NCBI RefSeq assembly: GCF_023078275.1
Contig: NC_062975.1
Location: 682,001-746,000 of the forward strand
Direction: 5' to 3'
Length of the DNA: 64,000 nucleotides
Source of the DNA: Leguminivora glycinivorella
Taxonomy: Eukaryota; Arthropoda; Insecta; Lepidoptera; Tortricidae
Part shown: one piece after another, positions 30,720 through 40,296 of the stretch
How positions within the stretch are numbered: position 1 is the stretch's first letter
Layout of the letters: every line of letters begins with the position of its first letter
Made by a program: the position numbers and the translations under genes
The notes under the pieces: model-generated
The model's input: the letters and a program-made list of their open reading frames with translations, nothing else
Told to the model about the DNA's origin: nothing
Databases searched by the model: none

Positions 30720-30724
30720 GTTAA

Positions 30725-32042
30725 TCGTAAACTAGAACTTTCCTTTGCTAATCCGCGAATAGATAACGTGCAAGTCAATCAGTGCTAACCTGTTATAATT
30801 ACTTGCGTATTTTTACATGCAATTAATTTTCCCACCCTCCCACCGCAAAATAAAAATAAATACGCAAATAAATATAACAACCCACCACCAAAAATACAAA
30901 ACTCGACACGTGTTTCGCCTCTCTACGAGGCATCCTCAGGAGCTGATGTTGACGGCCCGAAGTCCCGCAACTGACTGATCGTCCCCAGAATGGTCGGCCA
31001 TATTTATACTTTGTCCATCCCCCCTACCAAGCAAGTTAGATGGAAAAATTCGTAATAACGGCGATGACGCAACATTCAACTGCTCATTAAGGATTAACCC
31101 CCTATTGTTGTACCTAATTATCTCCAACTGTTCCAGAACCCCCAAACGCAGCCCTTTCTCACATACATGTAAAACATCAAAACTACTGTATGGTCACTCT
31201 CTATCAAATGCTTTGCAAAATTGGATCTCTCTGGATGGTTGTGCCTGTATGATGCCATATGCTCCTTATACCTAGTAGTGAAATTGCGGCCTGTTTGGCC
31301 CACGTACACTTTGTTACAAACATCACAGCTCAACTTATAAACCCCAGATTTTTTCCCTTTCTCGATCCTATCTTTGCCGTTACAAAGCTTGGAGTGCAAA
31401 GTGTTATTTGTCCTAAAGGCCACAGGAATGCCGTTTGACTTCAAAATCTTATAAATGTCCTCTGACACTTTGCCAACATAAGTAATGCTCGCTTGACACC
31501 TCTTAACCGGTTCAGAAGGACGTGCCGCATACAACATATTGTTAACCATAACCATTCGCTTCTTTCTGATGATGCCATCAACGATTGATTTATCATAACC
31601 GTTCGAAACTGCCAAGTGGTAAATAATGTCCAATTCGGCTCGATAGTGTTCTTCAGAAAGAGGCACAGACAACATCCTATGCACATAACAGTGAAAAGCG
31701 GCCAACCTATGCTGCCAAGGGTGTGTAGAAGAAGCTGGTATAACTGTATCAGTATGTGTAGGCTTGCGGTAAATTTGAAATTGATGGCTATTATTAACTC
31801 TAGTAATGGTCAAATCTAGAAAATTCAATGACTTGTCTTGCTCTAGTTCCTTCTTAAACTTGATCTTTGGATGTTTACTATTAAGCCCAGTAACAAATTC
31901 ATCCAGCAGGTCCATACTCCCCGTCCAACAAATAATCAAATCATCTACGTATCTGAAGTAATACAATATATTATCATTCCCTGCAATATGCTGGTTCTCA
32001 AAGTGGTCCATAAAGATATCCGCCATTAGAGGACTCAGTGGA
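30725..32042 (-). mobile_element. Penelope unit 4, 5'-truncated
   Basis: It carries tail, ribozyme and the C-terminal half of the protein (302-codon frame 31118-32026 from MADIFMDHFE, YVDD included). It stops inside the RT at 32042, where the plus-strand unit 5 begins. A net 13-base deletion near 31180 (AAAACTACTGTATGG) shifts the frame after the nuclease, so the protein end is in another frame (30936-31145). RT motif A and the N-terminal part are absent; not functional. Confidence 0.9.
30900..30944 (-). ncRNA. Hammerhead ribozyme, unit 4
   Basis: Same 45-base sequence as unit 1, between units 3 and 4. Confidence 0.75.
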
Positions 32043-32053
32043 ATTTAACTGAT

Positions 32054-34000
32054 GTGGAGTTTTCGGAGAATGAAGTAGAGCTTTTAGGAAAAGGGTTGAA
32101 ATATAATTTCCAGCCAAAAATAACTCAGGGGACGTTAGAGAATTTGGCTGTAGATTCAGAGGTAGCGATAGTGCGGGGCCGTGGTGATTTAGATACCAAG
32201 ACCATGGTGGCCAATGTTATTAAGAGTACTGTTCCGGCACAGGGTGGTGGATTTAGTTCTGATGGTTTGGCACTGAGAACTATTCAACGGAAAGTGCGAG
32301 AAAATGATTTGGTAGTTTCGAAAGCAGACAAAGGAAATTGCATTGTTATTATGGAGAAAGGAAGTTATAATCAGAAAGTTCTTGATCTGATTCAAGGTGA
32401 TGGCTTTTCGAGTTTGCAGAGAGACCCAACTCCAGGATTCCAGAAAGATCTGAGACAGGCAATTAAGAACTCTATGTTTGTTTTTGAAACTGAACATCAG
32501 AAGAGCATGGTTGTGCCAATGAATCCACGAGCTCCTATTCTTTATGGGCTACCTAAGATTCATAAGGATAACATTCCAGTTCGTCCAGTGGTCTCATATT
32601 TGGGTGCACCAACTTATAATCTAGCTAAGAGGTTGAATCACATTATTAGAGAAAAGTCTCAGTTCCGGCCGAAGTTTTGTTTGAGGAATAGTTTGCAGTT
32701 AATAGAAAAGATCAAAGATATTATTATTCCGGAGAATGCTGTCTTGCTTTCGTTGGATGTAGATAGTTTGTTTACGAATGTGCCGTATGGGGAAACTTTG
32801 GATATTCTAAGGGACCTTTTTGAAAAGCAACGTTTACATCCAGGGGAGGTAGATGAGTTGATAGATCTAACTGCTATATGTATGAAACATAATTATTTTA
32901 GATTCGGGGGACAGTATTATTTGCAAAGTGATGGTTTAGCCATGGGTTCTCCACTGAGTCCTCTAATGGCGGATATCTTTATGGACCACTTTGAGAACCA
33001 GCATATTGCAGGGAATGATAATATATTGTATTACTTCAGATACGTAGATGATTTGATTATTTGTTGGACGGGGAGTATGGACCTGCTGGATGAATTTGTT
33101 ACTGGGCTTAATAGTAAACATCCAAAGATCAAGTTTAAGAAGGAACTAGAGCAAGACAAGTCATTGAATTTTCTAGATTTGACCATTACTAGAGTTAATA
33201 ATAGCCATCAATTTCAAATTTACCGCAAGCCTACACATACTGATACAGTTATACCAGCTTCTTCTACACACCCTTGGCAGCATAGGTTGGCCGCTTTTCA
33301 CTGTTATGTGCATAGGATGTTGTCTGTGCCTCTTTCTGAAGAACACTATCGAGCCGAATTGGACATTATTTACCACTTGGCAGTTTCGAACGGTTATGAT
33401 AAATCAATCGTTGATGGCATCATCAGAAAGAAGCGAATGGTTATGGTTAACAATATGTTGTATGCGGCACGTCCTTCTGAACCGGTTAAGAGGTGTCAAG
33501 CGAGCATTACTTATGTTGGCAAAGTGTCAGAGGACATTTATAAGATTTTGAAGTCAAACGGCATTCCTGTGGCCTTTAGGACAAATAACACTTTGCACTC
33601 CAAGCTTTGTAACGGCAAAGATAGGATCGAGAAAGGGAAAAAATCTGGGGTTTATAAGTTGAGCTGTGATGTTTGTAACAAAGTGTACGTGGGCCAAACA
33701 GGCCGCAATTTCACTACTAGGTATAAGGAGCATATGGCATCATACAGGCACAACCATCCAGAGAGATCCAATTTTGCAAAGCATTTGATAGAGAGTGACC
33801 ATACTGTATCAGAGAATCATTCTTTTGATGTTTTACATGTATGTGAGAAAGGGCTGCGTTTGGGGGTTCTGGAACAGTTGGAGATAATTAGGTACAACAA
33901 TAGGGGGTTAATCCTTAATGAGCAGTTGAATGTTGCGTCATCGCCGTTATTACGAATTTTTCCATCTAACTTGCTTGGTAGGGGGATGGACAAAGTATAA
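32054..34000 (+). CDS. Penelope RT plus GIY-YIG endonuclease, unit 5 (648 codons)
   Basis: Open from an internal ATG, six codons after the start seen in unit 1, to GRGMDKV. All RT and nuclease motifs are present (LDVD, YVDD at 33041-33052, GVY, YVG). It has no N-terminal frame or 5' linker of its own, so it is probably not expressed as such. Confidence 0.88.
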   Translation: MEFSENEVELLGKGLKYNFQPKITQGTLENLAVDSEVAIVRGRGDLDTKTMVANVIKSTVPAQGGGFSSDGLALRTIQRKVRENDLVVSKADKGNCIVIMEKGSYNQKVLDLIQGDGFSSLQRDPTPGFQKDLRQAIKNSMFVFETEHQKSMVVPMNPRAPILYGLPKIHKDNIPVRPVVSYLGAPTYNLAKRLNHIIREKSQFRPKFCLRNSLQLIEKIKDIIIPENAVLLSLDVDSLFTNVPYGETLDILRDLFEKQRLHPGEVDELIDLTAICMKHNYFRFGGQYYLQSDGLAMGSPLSPLMADIFMDHFENQHIAGNDNILYYFRYVDDLIICWTGSMDLLDEFVTGLNSKHPKIKFKKELEQDKSLNFLDLTITRVNNSHQFQIYRKPTHTDTVIPASSTHPWQHRLAAFHCYVHRMLSVPLSEEHYRAELDIIYHLAVSNGYDKSIVDGIIRKKRMVMVNNMLYAARPSEPVKRCQASITYVGKVSEDIYKILKSNGIPVAFRTNNTLHSKLCNGKDRIEKGKKSGVYKLSCDVCNKVYVGQTGRNFTTRYKEHMASYRHNHPERSNFAKHLIESDHTVSENHSFDVLHVCEKGLRLGVLEQLEIIRYNNRGLILNEQLNVASSPLLRIFPSNLLGRGMDKV

Positions 34001-34059
34001 ATATGGCCGACCATTCTGGGGACGATCAGTCAGTTGCGGGACTTCGGGCCGTCAACATC

Positions 34060-34104
34060 AGCTCCTGAGGATGCCTCGTAGAGAGGCGAAACACGTGTCG
34101 AGTT
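34060..34104 (+). ncRNA. Hammerhead ribozyme, unit 5
   Basis: CTGAGGA at 34065-34071, stem II 34073-34077/34083-34087, GAAA at 34088-34091, ACACGTGT stem III, predicted cut after C34099. It lies between units 5 and 6. Confidence 0.75.
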
Positions 34105-34284
34105 TTGTATTTTTGGTGGTGGGTTGTTATATTTATTTGCGTATTTATTTTTATTTTGCGGTGGGAGGGTGGGAAAATTAATTGCATGTAAAAATACGCA
34201 AGTAATTATAACAGGTTAGCACTGATTGACTTGCACGTTATCTATTCGCGGATTAGCAAAGGAAAGTTCTAGTTTACGATTAAC

Positions 34285-34782
34285 ATGGATTTCCGCAAAG
34301 TAACGCCTGATTCCATCGATTATTTGAAAACGGCTAGCGTGGCCGAACAGGCACGACTTTATGTCAAACTAACCAAACAACATCGTGCAGCTGTCCAGAA
34401 TGTGTGGTTTAATCAACAGTGCAAGCGTTTGAACGTTGTGCCTAATTACATCCAGTTGCGTTGTAGTAGCAATTCGAGGGCTGCTAAGTTGGCTGTTAGT
34501 AGGGCTCAGAGAATTTGGTTGAACGAAGAATCTCGCCATTGGTTTTCGGTTAGAGATAATTTGAAACTGCATCTTAAAGTGTTGTATTCTGAACTCTCAT
34601 TTAAGTTGCATAATCTCGAGTTTGATATCCTAGACCAAAAGGCGAGATACTTTGCTTCTGAACTTGCACATGAGATGTATACTACTCAGCTAAACAAATT
34701 GCGTAGGTTAACGGAGTCGAGTTCGTTTTTGAGGGGGGGGAAACGGAACCAACACCTCACCATGACTTCCATCCTCGTGTGA
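34285..34782 (+). CDS. Penelope N-terminal frame, unit 6
   Basis: Same translation as in units 1-3. A base change in the Arg-Gly-Gly region (GAGGGGGGGG for GAGGGGAGGG) is silent. The 4-bp overlap with the RT frame is retained. Confidence 0.75.
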   Translation: MDFRKVTPDSIDYLKTASVAEQARLYVKLTKQHRAAVQNVWFNQQCKRLNVVPNYIQLRCSSNSRAAKLAVSRAQRIWLNEESRHWFSVRDNLKLHLKVLYSELSFKLHNLEFDILDQKARYFASELAHEMYTTQLNKLRRLTESSSFLRGGKRNQHLTMTSILV

Positions 34783-36654
34783 AAAATTTAACTGATGTGG
34801 AGTTTTCGGAGAATGAAGTAGAGCTTTTAGGAAAAGGGTTGAAATATAATTTCCAGCCAAAAATAACTCAGGGGACGTTAGAGAATTTGGCTGTAGATTC
34901 AGAGGTAGCGATAGTGCGGGGCCGTGGTGATTTAGATACCAAGACCATGGTGGCCAATGTTATTAAGAGTACTGTTCCGGCACAGGGTGGTGGATTTAGT
35001 TCTGATGGTTTGGCACTGAGAACTATTCAACGGAAAGTGCGAGAAAATGATTTGGTAGTTTCGAAAGCAGACAAAGGAAATTGCATTGTTATTATGGAGA
35101 AAGGAAGTTATAATCAGAAAGTTCTTGATCTGATTCAAGGTGATGGCTTTTCGAGTTTGCAGAGAGACCCAACTCCAGGATTCCAGAAAGATCTGAGACA
35201 GGCAATTAAGAACTCTATGTTTGTTTTTGAAACTGAACATCAGAAGAGCATGGTTGTGCCAATGAATCCACGAGCTCCTATTCTTTATGGGCTACCTAAG
35301 ATTCATAAGGATAACATTCCAGTTCGTCCAGTGGTCTCATATTTGGGTGCACCAACTTATAATCTAGCTAAGAGGTTGAATCACATTATTAGAGAAAAGT
35401 CTCAGTTCCGGCCGAAGTTTTGTTTGAGGAATAGTTTGCAGTTAATAGAAAAGATCAAAGATATTATTATTCCGGAGAATGCTGTCTTGCTTTCGTTGGA
35501 TGTAGATAGTTTGTTTACGAATGTGCCGTATGGGGAAACTTTGGATATTCTAAGGGACCTTTTTGAAAAGCAACGTTTACATCCAGGGGAGGTAGATGAG
35601 TTGATAGATCTAACTGCTATATGTATGAAACATAATTATTTTAGATTCGGGGGACAGTATTATTTGCAAAGTGATGGTTTAGCCATGGGTTCTCCACTGA
35701 GTCCTCTAATGGCGGATATCTTTATGGACCACTTTGAGAACCAGCATATTGCAGGGAATGATAATATATTGTATTACTTCAGATACGTAGATGATTTGAT
35801 TATTTGTTGGACGGGGAGTATGGACCTGCTGGATGAATTTGTTACTGGGCTTAATAGTAAACATCCAAAGATCAAGTTTAAGAAGGAACTAGAGCAAGAC
35901 AAGTCATTGAATTTTCTAGATTTGACCATTACTAGAGTTAATAATAGCCATCAATTTCAAATTTACCGCAAGCCTACACATACTGATACAGTTATACCAG
36001 CTTCTTCTACACACCCTTGGCAGCATAGGTTGGCCGCTTTTCACTGTTATGTGCATAGGATGTTGTCTGTGCCTCTTTCTGAAGAACACTATCGAGCCGA
36101 ATTGGACATTATTTACCACTTGGCAGTTTCGAACGGTTATGATAAATCAATCGTTGATGGCATCATCAGAAAGAAGCGAATGGTTATGGTTAACAATATG
36201 TTGTATGCGGCACGTCCTTCTGAACCGGTTAAGAGGTGTCAAGCGAGCATTACTTATGTTGGCAAAGTGTCAGAGGACATTTATAAGATTTTGAAGTCAA
36301 ACGGCATTCCTGTGGCCTTTAGGACAAATAACACTTTGCACTCCAAGCTTTGTAACGGCAAAGATAGGATCGAGAAAGGGGAAAAAATCTGGGGTTTATA
36401 AGTTGAGCTGTGATGTTTGTAACAAAGTGTACGTGGGCCAAACAGGCCGCAATTTCACTACTAGGTATAAGGAGCATATGGCATCATACAGGCACAACCA
36501 TCCAGAGAGATCCAATTTTGCAAAGCATTTGATAGAGAGTGACCATACTGTATCAGAGAATCATTCTTTTGATGTTTTACATGTATGTGAGAAAGGGCTG
36601 CGTTTGGGGGTTCTGGAACAGTTGGAGATAATTAGGTACAACAATAGGGGTTAA
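34779..36654 (+). pseudogene. Penelope RT plus GIY-YIG, unit 6, two frame breaks
   Basis: The RT frame runs 540 codons to 36401, where a G run near 36380 has four G in place of three, ahead of GVY. The nuclease continues in the next frame (36403-36654: CDVCNKVYVGQTGRN) and stops early at NNRG because of a four-G run near 36650. All RT motifs are intact. Both breaks are homopolymer changes. Confidence 0.85.
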
Positions 36655-36802
36655 TCCTTAATGAGCAGTTGAATGTTGCGTCATCGCCGTTATTACGAAT
36701 TTTTCCATCTAACTTGCTTGGTAGGGGGATGGACAAAGTATAAATATGGCCGACCATTCTGGGGACGATCAGTCAGTTGCGGGACTTCGGGCCGTCAACA
36801 TC

Positions 36803-36847
36803 AGCTCCTGAGGATGCCTCGTAGAGAGGCGAAACACGTGTCGAGTT
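36803..36847 (+). ncRNA. Hammerhead ribozyme, unit 6
   Basis: Same 45-base sequence as unit 5, ahead of the right end of the array. Confidence 0.75.
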
Positions 36848-37064
36848 TTGTATTTTTGGTGGTGGGTTGTTATATTTATTTGCGTATTTATTTTTATTTT
36901 GCGGTGGGAGGGTGGGAAAATTAATTGCATGTAAAAATACGCAAGTAATTATAACAGGTTAGCACTGATTGACTTGCACGTTATCTATTCGCGGATTAGC
37001 AAAGGAAAGTTCTAGTTTACGATTAACATGGATTTCCGCAAAGTAACGCCTGATTCCATCGATT

Positions 37065-37076
37065 AGTAATAAATAA
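37065..37076. repeat. Target-site duplication, right copy
   Basis: AGTAATAAATAA, same as 22483-22494. It begins directly after CCATCGATT of a further unit and is followed by ordinary flanking DNA. Confidence 0.85.
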
Positions 37077-37077
37077 C

Positions 37078-37225
37078 TTAACACACGTACATACATAAAA
37101 TCACGTCTGTATGTCATAAAGGGGTAGGCAGAGAACATGAAACTACTCAATCAGTGCCACTCTTGGCAATGAAGGGATTGAAAGAAACGACATTGTGACA
37201 TTGGAGTGACAGGTTGCCAGCCTCT
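37078..37225 (-). repeat. Dispersed repeat with GTATGTATG tail, copy 1
   Basis: ATGAAACTACTCAATCAGTG, CACTCTTGGCAATGAAGGG and GGTTGCCAGCCTCTC. The same words appear on the other strand at 54005-54120, and the TATG-tailed piece at 58375-58550 is related. Probably a LINE or SINE 3' end; class not certain. Confidence 0.55.
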
Positions 37226-37257
37226 CCTCGAAGTCGAAGTCGAAGAAAGAAATACAA

Positions 37258-37432
37258 AAAAATGTCTTGTACCTTTCGATTATACTTGTACATGGCGTAG
37301 TGTCACTTTTAACGCCAATCTACAAATAATCGATGGCAATAAAGCATTTTTTGTGGCGCCATCTTATATGTGGTGTAGTGTATGCGCGTTCTTAGGCGGT
37401 CGCATTTTAATGTATGGGATGGTATGATCTTC
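37258..37432 (+). repeat. Dispersed repeat with TTTCGATTATACTTGTA
   Basis: TTTCGATTATACTTGTACAT, ATGCGCGTTCTTAGGCGG and TAATGTATGGGATGGTATGA match 63050-63178 in reverse. Confidence 0.65.
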
Positions 37433-37640
37433 TATTTAACCTATGGTTATATCTACCTACACCGAGTTAACGTTGAAAACCATATTTATGATGTACCTAC
37501 GAAATAGAACTCAGTGCAACTCGAACTTAATATACCTACGCCTTGACATATTAAATTGTAACTTACCAAATATACTTTAGCAACGAATTCATTTATTACA
37601 CGAGTTCTCTACTCAAATCTGTTAATTGAATTTTACTTAA

Positions 37641-37802
37641 GCCAGGCCCCGTAGCCGAATGGCATTTCTGCGACGCGAAACGCCACCGAAACGCCGCAGA
37701 AAGGTAGTCTGGCTCTGTCGTACCAATACGCAAGAGCGATAGAGATAGATAGCTACGAAAGAGATATTATCGTGAGCGTTTGTGCATTCGGCTACGCACA
37801 CG
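37641..37802 (-). repeat. 160-bp palindrome-ended dispersed repeat, copy B
   Basis: Starts GCCAGGCCCCGTAGCCGAAT and ends TGCATTCGGCTACGCACAC; reverse of copies at 6111 and 63419. Confidence 0.75.
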
Positions 37803-38094
37803 TCGGAAATCAATGTGACATTACCAACGTTCAAAATTATTAATCGTTTTGCGTGTGAAATGTTACTTGCATTACCATAAACGTAAATAAATATTCCGCA
37901 ATGATTAAATAAATATATAATTTTGTCAGTTAAACATTTGTAAACTTTATTTGCATTTTGCTAAATACCTAATAAATTAATAGCACACCAGCTCACCGAT
38001 ATTATAAATGCCTATGTCCAAAAATACGTCAATGTCTTTAATAACAATAAACTTATTGTTTCCCATTTAGATTGAATTCATAAGAAAAAAAATT

Positions 38095-38290
38095 AAAAAA
38101 CCGACATAGTAGACCGATTTCATCAGACAGGGCTATGAACAATCTTGACTAATTCAGCTTTCAAACAAAAAAAGACCGAAATCGAAATCTGTTTATCCGT
38201 CCGAAAGCTACAATTACGATGTCACATACAGACACACACATAGACAGACACGTCAAACTTAAAACACTCCGTCGTTTTTGCGTCGGCGGT
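38095..38290. repeat. CCGAC...GTCGG repeat family, copy 1
   Basis: AAAACCGACATAGTAGACCG at the left, CGTCGTTTTTGCGTCGG at the right, and CAGACAC repeats between. The related copies at 52755-52936 and 62590-62862 share CTAACTCAGCTTTCAAACAA and the (ACAG)n core. A sequence type I know from many Lepidoptera. Confidence 0.7.
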
Positions 38291-39423
38291 AAAAAAAATT
38301 ACAAAACGAACGTTGCCTTTACTCAAATAAAATTCGCACTGTGAAAAAGCTAAAAATGAACACTTCCAAAACCGAGTGTAATAAGACTAATAAGGCGGGT
38401 ACCTATTATTTATACCATGAACGTATTTGATAACTCCGTTTCAATGGAAGATCTTCAGCGGCTTTCAATGAAAGCTTTCGGAATTCATAAGCCGCTTCCA
38501 AAAGGAAATATTTATTTAAAAACCTTTTTATCTTGGATTTTGTGGAATATTCAGAGTGGCATCAAAGACTTGATCAAAACTGGAACCATTCATATGGCTT
38601 TGTCAAATATTTAGAGACTAGCGACCTTCTTCGGCTTCGCTCGGGTATTAAACATATAAAACTTTCTATTGAGTACTGATTCAAGAGATATTTTAATAGG
38701 TAGTGTACCCACCTTTAAAAAACTGCATCAAAATCCGTTGCATAGTTTTAAAGGATAAAGGAGACAGCGAGAAGCGACTTAGTTTTTTACGATGTAGTCA
38801 TCAATTAACTAACCACTAACTAGTAAAACACATCGATTTAAACTTACCTAGATACACTATCACCTGCAAATTCGACACTCAAAAGTGTCCGATCGCTTAG
38901 TTGCAAATGTGTGCGTCTAGTTGACAAACGAAAACTTCGCAATGTAGTAAAACTACTTTCATTTTTTTACAAAAACAACGTTATTTCTTAGTACTTAAAG
39001 TTCGATTTCAAATGCAAGCAATTGGCGGTTATGACATTAATGAATGTGATCATCGCGAAAGCCATAAAATTTTATTACCGCAGATCGCAGGTGTGCATAT
39101 TTTTAAACAAATCTACGTCTTATTGCAACCAACATAAGTTTAATTTCGTTCGCGCTGCAACAATCTAAACGCCATTTTTACATTGGGAACGAGGATGGAC
39201 AGAGGCATCATGGGAGTCGCGCTATGAGATGAAAGGCGAGAATGAGGAAATTTGCGGTATTTGTGCGAAAAACTGTTTTAAAAAATCCTATTAGATAGAA
39301 AATTTCTTAAGGAACAAAACGTTTGGTATAACATTTTTCGAGATGTTGCGTATTTTAAGCGAATAAAATGAGTTTTTACTGTATGATATTTTTATTGATA
39401 TTATCTCAAACAAAAAAATATAT
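38291..39423. other. Intron 2 DNA, no gene seen
   Basis: AT-rich; a weak 65-codon frame at 38417-38614 has no recognisable domain. Confidence 0.45.
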
Positions 39424-39475
39424 AAGGTACGGCGGGACAATTTGGACTGGGGGACAATTGCAACTGATCAATACC
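39424..39475 (+). repeat. Lone arm of the GGGACAATT foldback family
   Basis: GGTACGGCGGGACAATTTGG, CTGGGGGACAATTGCAACTG. It resembles the arm of the complete foldback at 53283-53502; no right arm follows here. Confidence 0.5.
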
Positions 39476-39561
39476 TCCACGTTTTGCAATGTTTGCATTA
39501 TTAAATAGAGTCAACTGAGGTATATACAGGGTGTCCCACGGCGATGTCACATGGAGGGAAA

Positions 39562-40296
39562 GTACCTTAAATATCGTAGATAGCATATTTCGCTGAAAGA
39601 AGACTTCATTTTATTTTTAAAACTTAGTAAAAGTGCATTATTATTTTTTTGATTTTTACTATGAGGACTTATACAGGGTGTATTTTGATAGCGGGTCAGT
39701 AAGGCCGGTATGAGATCCCGTAGTCCTACATGAAAATATTCTAAGGGGACCATCCATCAATTTGAAATTTATGAAAAATGAAAAATTTTCCAAAATCTGT
39801 AAATGCCATTTTTCATCAATTTAAAATTGATGGATGGTCCCCTTAGACTATTTTCATGTAGGACTACGGGATCTCATACCGGCCTTACTGACCCGCTATC
39901 AAAATACATCCTGTATAAGTCCTCATAGTAAAAATAAAAAAAAATTGAATGCACATTTACTAAATAAATAAATAAATATTATAGGACATTCTTACACAGA
40001 TTGACTGAGGCCCACGGTAAGCTCAAGAAGGCTTGTGTTGTGGGTACTCAGACAACGATATATATAATATATAAATACTTATATACATAGAAAACATCCA
40101 TGACTCGGGAACAAATATCTGTGCTCATCACACAAACAAATGCCCTTACCGGGATTCGAACCCGGGACCGCGGTGTAGCAGGCAGGGTCACTACCGACTG
40201 TGCCAGACCGGTTTTCAAAGTTTCTAAGTTTTGAAAATAAAATAAAGTCTTCTTTTAGCAATATATATATATACTATCTACGATATTTAAGGTATT
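39562..40296. mobile_element. Long foldback element interrupted by a SINE
   Basis: The left arm (39562 to about 39771) is complementary to a right arm split in two: 39825-39961 and 40217-40296. The split is filled by the SINE at 39962-40216. Shared words include CTTAAATATCGTAGATAG at the tips and CCGTAGTCCTACATG, AGCGGGTCAGTAAGGCCGG inside. The order shows the foldback is older than the SINE. Confidence 0.85.
39962..40216 (-). mobile_element. tRNA-headed SINE, copy 2, inside the foldback
   Basis: Box B is seen in reverse as GGATTCGAACC and the head ends CCAGACCGG at 40210. Body words (TGAGCACAGATATTTG reversed, CATGGATGTTTTCTATGTAT reversed) match copy 1. The tail is (AAAT)n at 39962. Right next to the head is CTAAG, the point where the foldback arm resumes. 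Confidence 0.85.

Larger units (their letters stand above)
27982..30724 (-). mobile_element. Penelope unit 3, complete
   Basis: 2743 bp, head-to-tail with unit 2. Confidence 0.9.
32043..34279 (+). mobile_element. Penelope unit 5, 5'-truncated, plus strand
   Basis: It begins AATTTAACTGATGTGG, a few codons into the RT frame, directly against truncated unit 4. It has the rest of the RT-nuclease frame, tail and ribozyme, then runs into unit 6. Confidence 0.9.
34280..37022 (+). mobile_element. Penelope unit 6, complete, plus strand
   Basis: 2743 bp with linker, N-terminal frame (34285-34782), RT frame, ribozyme and tail. It is followed by 42 bp of the next unit up to the right target duplication, so the array ends inside a fresh copy rather than at a unit end. 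Confidence 0.9.
22495..37064. mobile_element. Six-unit Penelope-like element array with a head-to-head inversion
   Basis: Units in order: three complete on the minus strand (starts 22495, 25239, 27982), one 5'-truncated minus unit (30725-32042), one 5'-truncated plus unit (32043-34279), one complete plus unit (34280-37022) and 42 bp of a further unit to 37064. One 12-bp target duplication bounds the whole. Each complete unit has a 284-bp non-coding link with a hammerhead ribozyme, an N-terminal frame of 165 codons and an RT-GIY-YIG frame. This class copies RNA into DNA at the target and is known for tandem and inverted partial copies. Protein sequences of the six copies look the same apart from frame breaks. 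Confidence 0.93.

Noticed and set aside
34740..34790. A GGGGGGG slippery site for frameshifting in unit 6
   Set aside because: The run is interrupted by A in the other units, so it cannot be the shared mechanism.
22495..37064. CRISPR-like or satellite array
   Set aside because: The 2743-bp units code for RT and GIY-YIG proteins and sit in a eukaryotic gene; this is a retroelement array.
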